Source of the DNA: Candidatus Phosphoribacter baldrii
Lineage (GTDB): Bacteria > Actinomycetota > Actinomycetes > Actinomycetales > Dermatophilaceae
DNA: 64,000 bases
NCBI GenBank assembly: GCA_016704565.1
Contig: JADIZV010000004.1
Span: 806,001 to 870,000, forward strand
Direction: 5' to 3'
Part shown: piece after piece, positions 60,071 through 64,000 of the stretch
Position numbering within the stretch: position 1 is the stretch's first letter
How the letters are laid out: each line of letters begins with the position of its first letter
Translations under genes and position numbers: made by a program
Notes under the pieces: generated by a model
Databases searched by the model: none
The model's input: only the letters and a program-made list of their open reading frames with translations
Told to the model about the DNA's origin: nothing

Positions 60071-61021
60071 CTAGTTTGAGACTCCAGCGGTTGCTGGGGT
60101 CTGGTGGTGAGCGTAGTGCGCTGCTTCAGCCTGGACCGGGGTGAGGTCGTCGCAGTACTCGTGGGGTCGGCGGTGGTTGTACCAGTCGACCCATTCGGCG
60201 GTGGCGATCTCGAGGTCCTCGAGCCCTTTCCACGGTCGTCGGGGCTTGACGAGTTCGGTCTTGTAGAGCCCGATGATCGACTCGGCGAGGGCGTTGTCAT
60301 GGGACGAGCCCACGGCTCCGGTCGAGGGCTTGATCCCGGCGGCGGCCAGGTGTTCGCAGTAGGCCACTGACAGGTACTGGACTCCGTGGTCGTGGTGCGC
60401 GATGAGCCCGGCGAGGTCCTTGCCCTGGCGGCGCCGGGTCCAGATCGCCTGCTCGACGGCGTCGACGACGAACCGGCTGGTCATCGTGGTCGCTGTCGAC
60501 CAGCCTAGGATCCGCCGTGCGTAGGCGTCGATGAGGAATGCGGTGTAGCACCAGCCCGACCACGTCGAGACGTAGGTGAAGTCCGCCACCCACAACCGGT
60601 CCGGTGCCAGCGGACGGAAGTTCCGGTCGACCAGATCGCGCGGCTTGGGCGTCTTCGGGTCGCTGATCGTGGTCCGTTTCACCTTCCCGCGGACCGCGCC
60701 GGCCAGGCCGAGTTCACTCATCAACCGCTCGACCGTGCAGCGCGTGATCAGCGCCGAGCCAGCCGGCCGTTCACGGTTCAGGGTCAGCCACACCTTCCGT
60801 GCCCCATAGACACCGTAGTTCGATGCGTGCACAGCTGCGACCCGCGGCTTCAGCTGCTCGTCGCGGACCTCGCGCGCGGTGGGCTTGCGTGCGCGGTGTT
60901 CGTAGTAGGTCGCGGGGGCGATCTTCGCGCCGAGCTCGGTGAGCGCGGCGCAGATCGACTCGACACCCCATCGCAGACCGTCATCGTGGCGTTCACCGAC
61001 GTGCTCGTCGATGTAGCGCAC
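60071..61021 (-). CDS. IS3-family transposase OrfB
   Basis: From GTG 61021 the product is 316 aa: HTH_21 segment (GVYGARKVWLTLNRE), rve core with WVADFTYVSTWSGWCYTAFL (Asp), GLIAHHDHGVQYLSVAYCEH (Asp within HHDHGVQY; most relatives have HSDRGSQY) and SSHDNALAESIIGLYKTEL (Glu). The frame is open upstream over orfA, compatible with an OrfAB fusion by frameshifting. It appears intact. Confidence 0.88.
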   Translation of the reverse strand: MRYIDEHVGERHDDGLRWGVESICAALTELGAKIAPATYYEHRARKPTAREVRDEQLKPRVAAVHASNYGVYGARKVWLTLNRERPAGSALITRCTVERLMSELGLAGAVRGKVKRTTISDPKTPKPRDLVDRNFRPLAPDRLWVADFTYVSTWSGWCYTAFLIDAYARRILGWSTATTMTSRFVVDAVEQAIWTRRRQGKDLAGLIAHHDHGVQYLSVAYCEHLAAAGIKPSTGAVGSSHDNALAESIIGLYKTELVKPRRPWKGLEDLEIATAEWVDWYNHRRPHEYCDDLTPVQAEAAHYAHHQTPATAGVSN

Positions 61022-61023
61022 GA

Positions 61024-61350
61024 TCAGCGTTGTGGCCGGTCGAGTTCGGCCGCGAAGAAAGCCGACGCGCTGCGCAGGATCGCGTTGGCTCTCTTGAGTT
61101 CGGCGTTCTCCCGCTTCAACCGTTTCAGCTCGGCTGCCTCTTCGCTGGTCACTCCCGGACGAGCTCCGGCATCGACCTGGGCTTGCCTGCACCACTTACG
61201 CACCGTCTCCGGTGTCCCGACCCCGAGCAGCCTGGCGACATGGGTCATCGCCGCCCACTCCGATTCGTGATCACCCCGGATCTCGGCGACCATCCGGACC
61301 GCCCGCTCACGCAGCTCGGCCGGGTACCTCTTCGACGTACTCCCTGACAT
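61024..61350 (-). CDS. IS3-family transposase OrfA
   Basis: The 108-aa product starts MSGSTSKRYPAELRERAVRM, has a helix-turn-helix (VARLLGVGTPETVRKWCRQA) and a coiled tail (ELKRLKRENAELKRANAILR). It ends 2 bp before the GTG proposed for orfB. Confidence 0.9.
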   Translation of the reverse strand: MSGSTSKRYPAELRERAVRMVAEIRGDHESEWAAMTHVARLLGVGTPETVRKWCRQAQVDAGARPGVTSEEAAELKRLKRENAELKRANAILRSASAFFAAELDRPQR

Positions 61351-61401
61351 GACTCCAACCTTCCCAAGGTTTGGAGTCTCCGGACTCGCCGGGGCGGTTC
61401 A

Positions 61402-61600
61402 CGACGGGTGGGACAAGGCCGATCTCGCCGTGCAGGCGCCTGTGTTGAACCAGTCGATGTACTCGGCGGCGGCGATCTCGACGTCGACGACCGACTTCCA
61501 ACCGCCCTTGGGCCGCATCACGGGGTTACGGATGCACTCGGCCTTGAACAGCGAGTTGAGCGCTTCGGCCAGGCGCTCGGTGTAGCGAATCGCTCGGTAT
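61402..61600 (-). pseudogene. IS3-family OrfB C-terminal fragment
   Basis: The minus strand encodes YTERLAEALNSLFKAECIRN, RPKGGWKSVVDVEIAAAEYI and DWFN, then changes frame to HRRLHGEIGLVPPV. These are the last blocks of an IS3 OrfB. The complete IS3 element ending at 61401 cuts the gene, and upstream parts are missing. Confidence 0.7.
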
Positions 61601-61629
61601 TGACCGGATTCAACCAGTGGAAGCAACAC

Positions 61630-61721
61630 CGGTTGGTGGGGACGATGGTAGGTGCTCGTCGAGGGCTTCGGCGGGGGTCTTCCAGCCAAGGACTTTCCGG
61701 GACCCGGGTGTTGAGTGGGCG
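61630..61721 (-). pseudogene. IS30-family transposase 3' fragment
   Basis: The minus strand reads SRKVLGWKTPAEALDEHL, the C-terminal helix of IS30 transposases (compare RPRKTLGWARPADLL in the intact gene at 62113). A frame error is visible just before it. The IS30-type inverted repeat at 61722 interrupts it, so the fragment seems to be the target of that element. Confidence 0.65.
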
Positions 61722-61774
61722 GATTCCAGTGACCGTCGCAACAGGTGTGGTTGCAGACTACCGGTGTGAGCGGG

Positions 61775-62107
61775 ATGCCGGAGATGGACGTCGCCAGAGT
61801 TGAGCGGTGGTGTCGAGCCACGGTGCCGCACCGGCTGCGGGACCAGGTGCGTGTCGAGGCCGACATCGCGCTCCGGCACGTGACGATCATGGAGTGCCGA
61901 CCGCCGTGGCGAGAGGACGTGCGTTCGGAGTGGACGCGGTTCCCGATCGCGCGACTGCGATACGCGAAAGCGAGCGGGTTGTGGTCGCTGTGGTGGCGAG
62001 ACCGGAACCTGCGGTTCCATGCCTATGACCTGGTCGCGCCGTCGGCGACGGTCGAGGAACTGCTCGCGGAGGTGGACCGTGACCCAACGGCGATCTTCTG
62101 GGGCTGA
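61775..62107 (+). CDS. DUF3024-domain protein
   Basis: The 110-aa product starts MPEMDVARVERWCRATVPHR and contains VRVEADIALRHVTIMECRPP, WTRFPIARLRYAKASGLWSL, WWRDRNLRFHAYDL and DPTAIFWG, the full-length DUF3024 pattern. Function unknown; the fold is small and basic. It lies inside the inverted repeats of an IS30-like element, stop to stop with the transposase. An upstream in-frame GTG at 61766 is an alternative start. Confidence 0.82.
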   Translation: MPEMDVARVERWCRATVPHRLRDQVRVEADIALRHVTIMECRPPWREDVRSEWTRFPIARLRYAKASGLWSLWWRDRNLRFHAYDLVAPSATVEELLAEVDRDPTAIFWG

Positions 62108-62112
62108 ACGAG

Positions 62113-63318
62113 TCAGGCTCCCGCGACCGCGTACTGGGCGCTGAGCAGATCGGCTGGACGTGCCCACCCCAGGGTCTTACGCGGCCGGTCGTTGATCTCC
62201 TCGGCCACTTGGCGCAGCCACTGGGCGGTGATCAGGCTCAGGTCGGTGCCTTTGGGGAAGTAGTCCCTTAGCAGCCCGTTCATGTTCTCGTCGGTGCCGC
62301 GCTGCCAGGGTGAGTGTGCGTCGCAGAAGAACACGCGGGCGCCGGTGGCGGCGGTGATCTGCTCGTGGTGGGCCAGTTCTTTGCCCTGGTCCCAGGTCAA
62401 GGTCCGTCGCAGGGTCGGTGGCAGGCCCGTGAACGCGGCAGTGACCCCGTCGCGGATCGCTTCGGCCCGGGAGGCATCGGCGGGGACATGGACCAGGATC
62501 AGGAACCGGGTGGAACGCTCGACCAGCGTCCCGATCGCGGAACGGTTCCCGCGGCCCATGATGCAGTCGCCCTCCCAATGGCCAACCTGGACGCGGTCCT
62601 CAACCTCGGCGGGCCGGTCGGCGATCATCGTCATATTGGTCAGCCGGCCCCGACGCTCCAATCCCTGGACCCGCCGCCGACGCCGCCGCCGACGTCGCTT
62701 CGCCGGCCTGGTGACCTCCACCGCCGTGTCGTAGATGCCCTGGTAGATCGACTCAGGACACAGGTGCCGGGCCGGCTGCTCGGGGAACCGGGCCGGCAAC
62801 TCATGGGCGACCTGCTCGGGGCTCCACCGCTTGCCCAACAGCTCGACCACGACCGCACGCAACGGTTCGTCGACCACCAGCCGCCGAGGACGGGGGCGGG
62901 CGAGCCGTCCAGCAGCGAGACGGTCCGCCACGCCTGGCCGGTAGTGGCCATCGACGCCGACGTTACGGCGCAATTCACGGCTGATCGTCGACGGGCTACG
63001 GCCCAATACCTCGGCAATCGCCCTCACTGTCTCTCGCTGACAGTGCAGGTCCGCGATCAGAGTTCGCTCGTCCAACGACAAGTACCTGGCACTCAACTGC
63101 CGCGCCACGCGGGGTGTGCTCACCGGCGGATAGTGCACCGGCTGTCCCGCGGTGTTGTGGATGGTGCGGCCGTACCTCCAGCGTGTCCCGGTCCGACGGT
63201 TGACCCCGACGATCCGGCACGCTTCGGAGTTGCTCACCCCCTGACCAACGAGCCGGGTGAACTGCTCCTGCTTGTCCGTCGCCCCACCACCAGGACGACG
63301 CCTTCGACCCTGACCCAT
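62113..63318 (-). CDS. IS30-family transposase
   Basis: The 401-aa protein has an N-terminal HTH (GVSNSEACRIVGVNRRTGTR), the HTH_38 segment (LSLDERTLIADLHCQRETVR, AEVLGRSPSTISRELRRN), a run of nine arginines, and the DDE core: VQVGHWEGDCIMG, LTWDQGKELAHHEQ and GTDENMNGLLRDYFPKGTDL. The frame is intact from ATG 63318. Confidence 0.93.
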   Translation of the reverse strand: MGQGRRRRPGGGATDKQEQFTRLVGQGVSNSEACRIVGVNRRTGTRWRYGRTIHNTAGQPVHYPPVSTPRVARQLSARYLSLDERTLIADLHCQRETVRAIAEVLGRSPSTISRELRRNVGVDGHYRPGVADRLAAGRLARPRPRRLVVDEPLRAVVVELLGKRWSPEQVAHELPARFPEQPARHLCPESIYQGIYDTAVEVTRPAKRRRRRRRRRVQGLERRGRLTNMTMIADRPAEVEDRVQVGHWEGDCIMGRGNRSAIGTLVERSTRFLILVHVPADASRAEAIRDGVTAAFTGLPPTLRRTLTWDQGKELAHHEQITAATGARVFFCDAHSPWQRGTDENMNGLLRDYFPKGTDLSLITAQWLRQVAEEINDRPRKTLGWARPADLLSAQYAVAGA

Positions 63319-63478
63319 CGCAACCTCCGTGACCAGTCGGTGTTGCGACGGTCACTGGAATCTGCCCGACGACAGGTGGGGCCAGAGAACTTGACGAAAC
63401 CCAGAGAACCCATGCCATGATCACTTCGCCAGGACCGACACATCAGGCCATACCCCACACGACACGTGAGGCCATACG

Positions 63479-64000
63479 CCGACAATCGCCGACCTTGAAA
63501 CACGGATGCTGACCAGAACGACCAGCGCCAACCCTGCCCTACTCGCCATCAAGGGTGTCGGGCCCGTCATCGGCGCCCAGCTGCTGATCACCGCCGGTGA
63601 CAACCCCGACCGGCTCCGATCCTCGGCCTCATTCGCGGCCTTGTGCGGCACCGCGCCCATCCCGGTGTCCTCCGGGCGCACCGACCGGCACCGCCTCTCC
63701 CGCGGCGGGGACCGGCAGGCCAACGCCGCCCTGCACCACATCGTCAAGGTCCGGATGTCCTACGACCCGCCACCCGCGCCTACCGCGACGCCCGCCTGGC
63801 CAAGGGCTGGACCCTCAAAGCCGTCTTCCTAGCCTTGAAACGAGCCGTCGCCCGCGAAATCTTCCAAGCCTTAGCCGGCCACTGCGCCGTGCCCGACTAC
63901 TCCGACCTGCGCCCAGCCCACCGAGCCAAGAACCTCACCCTGACCGCAGCCGCCACACACCTGGGAGTGTGGCCAGCACGGATCGGAGAACTCGAACTCG
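63479..64000 (+). pseudogene. IS110-family transposase, 5'-truncated and frameshifted, runs off the window
   Basis: Reading from ~63485 gives IADLETRMLTRTTSANPALL, then AIKGVGPVIGAQLLITAGDN and FAALCGTAPIPVSSGRTDRH, the helix-hairpin-helix and Ser-containing C-terminal region of IS110 enzymes. At ~63770 one base seems lost; the next frame continues TRAYRDARLAKGWTLKAVFL, ALKRAVAREIFQAL and NLTLTAAATHLGVWPARIGE to the window edge. The N-terminal RuvC-like half is absent. Confidence 0.75.

Larger units (their letters stand above)
60042..61401 (-). mobile_element. IS3-family (IS3/IS150-type) insertion sequence, complete
   Basis: The ~1.36-kb element has 27-bp inverted repeats starting TGAACCGCCCCGGCGAGTCC at 60042 and complementary at 61375-61401. 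It holds orfA and orfB on the minus strand. On its right it has interrupted another IS3-family orfB fragment. It is unrelated in detail to the 1283-bp IS3 pair. Confidence 0.88.
61722..63362. mobile_element. IS30-family element carrying a DUF3024 gene
   Basis: A perfect 22-bp inverted repeat (GATTCCAGTGACCGTCGCAA plus CA at 61722-61743, complement at 63341-63362) bounds 1641 bp with an IS30 transposase gene (minus) and a convergent DUF3024 gene (plus) whose stops are 5 bp apart. Flanking bases outside the repeats do not match. The alternative is that the left repeat belongs to the IS30 fragment beside it. Confidence 0.65.

Overview
The DNA is G+C rich, with GTG/TTG starts, an actinobacterial rplJ-rplL arrangement and the actinobacterial neighbourhood sucC-sucD-DUF6350. 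It therefore suggests an actinomycete chromosome. A micrococcal family such as Intrasporangiaceae/Dermatophilaceae is a guess. No rRNA, tRNA, CRISPR array or prophage was recognised.

Layout. (1) 1-8.9 kb is housekeeping: a GntR regulator divergent from glcD-glcF (2-hydroxyacid/glycolate oxidation), rplJ-rplL with an L10 leader, an oxyR-ahpF-ahpC peroxide-defence cluster and a 5'-truncated lipoprotein gene. (2) 8.9-22.7 kb is the left half of a surface-polysaccharide locus: two large membrane proteins, an IS256 insertion beside a decayed capD-like fragment, wecB, one open frame that joins a Wzy-like polymerase to a Wzz/BY-kinase-like chain-length protein, two GT4 glycosyltransferases and a Wzx flippase. 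(3) 22.7-26.7 kb is an IS island (ISL3 fragment, complete IS3, IS110 remnant, IS1380). (4) 26.9-29.0 kb is a lower-G+C pair of secreted-protein genes, both frameshifted. (5) 29-39 kb is housekeeping again: quinone oxidoreductase, pcrA, an M23 peptidase, a B12-binding protein, a DUF3048 lipoprotein, sucCD and DUF6350. (6) 39.1-56.2 kb is the right half of the polysaccharide locus: a CapD/WbpM-like protein, GT4, aminotransferases, epimerase, acyltransferases, an ABC exporter, an initiating sugar-phosphate transferase and a Wbp-type operon (nucleotide-sugar dehydrogenase, N-acetyltransferase, aminotransferase, oxidoreductase). (7) 56.2-64 kb is a second IS island (wzx fragment, IS3 copies and remnants, ISAs1 remnant, IS30 with a DUF3024 gene, IS110 remnant) surrounding a secreted cell-wall-binding-repeat protein.

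How the genes may work together. wecB (14.9 kb) plus the operon at 52.2-56.2 kb could supply a UDP-2,3-diacetamido-2,3-dideoxy-uronic acid. The initiating transferase, glycosyltransferases, Wzx and the polymerase/chain-length fusion could build and export the glycan, and an ABC exporter offers a second route. lhgO (47.2 kb) could recycle 2-hydroxyglutarate made by the Wbp-type oxidoreductase.

Most notable signals. (a) GGCATAC/GTATGCC occurs about 57 times by eye in native genes, often as inverted pairs between genes and inside apparent protein insertions, yet it is absent from the transposons and low-G+C genes. (b) A 347-bp inverted repeat at 22.4 and 56.2 kb, each next to an inverted IS3 copy, preserves an old wzx/oxidoreductase junction and marks a 33-kb inversion. 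(c) The polymerase/chain-length fusion. (d) The possible lhgO-Wbp metabolic link.
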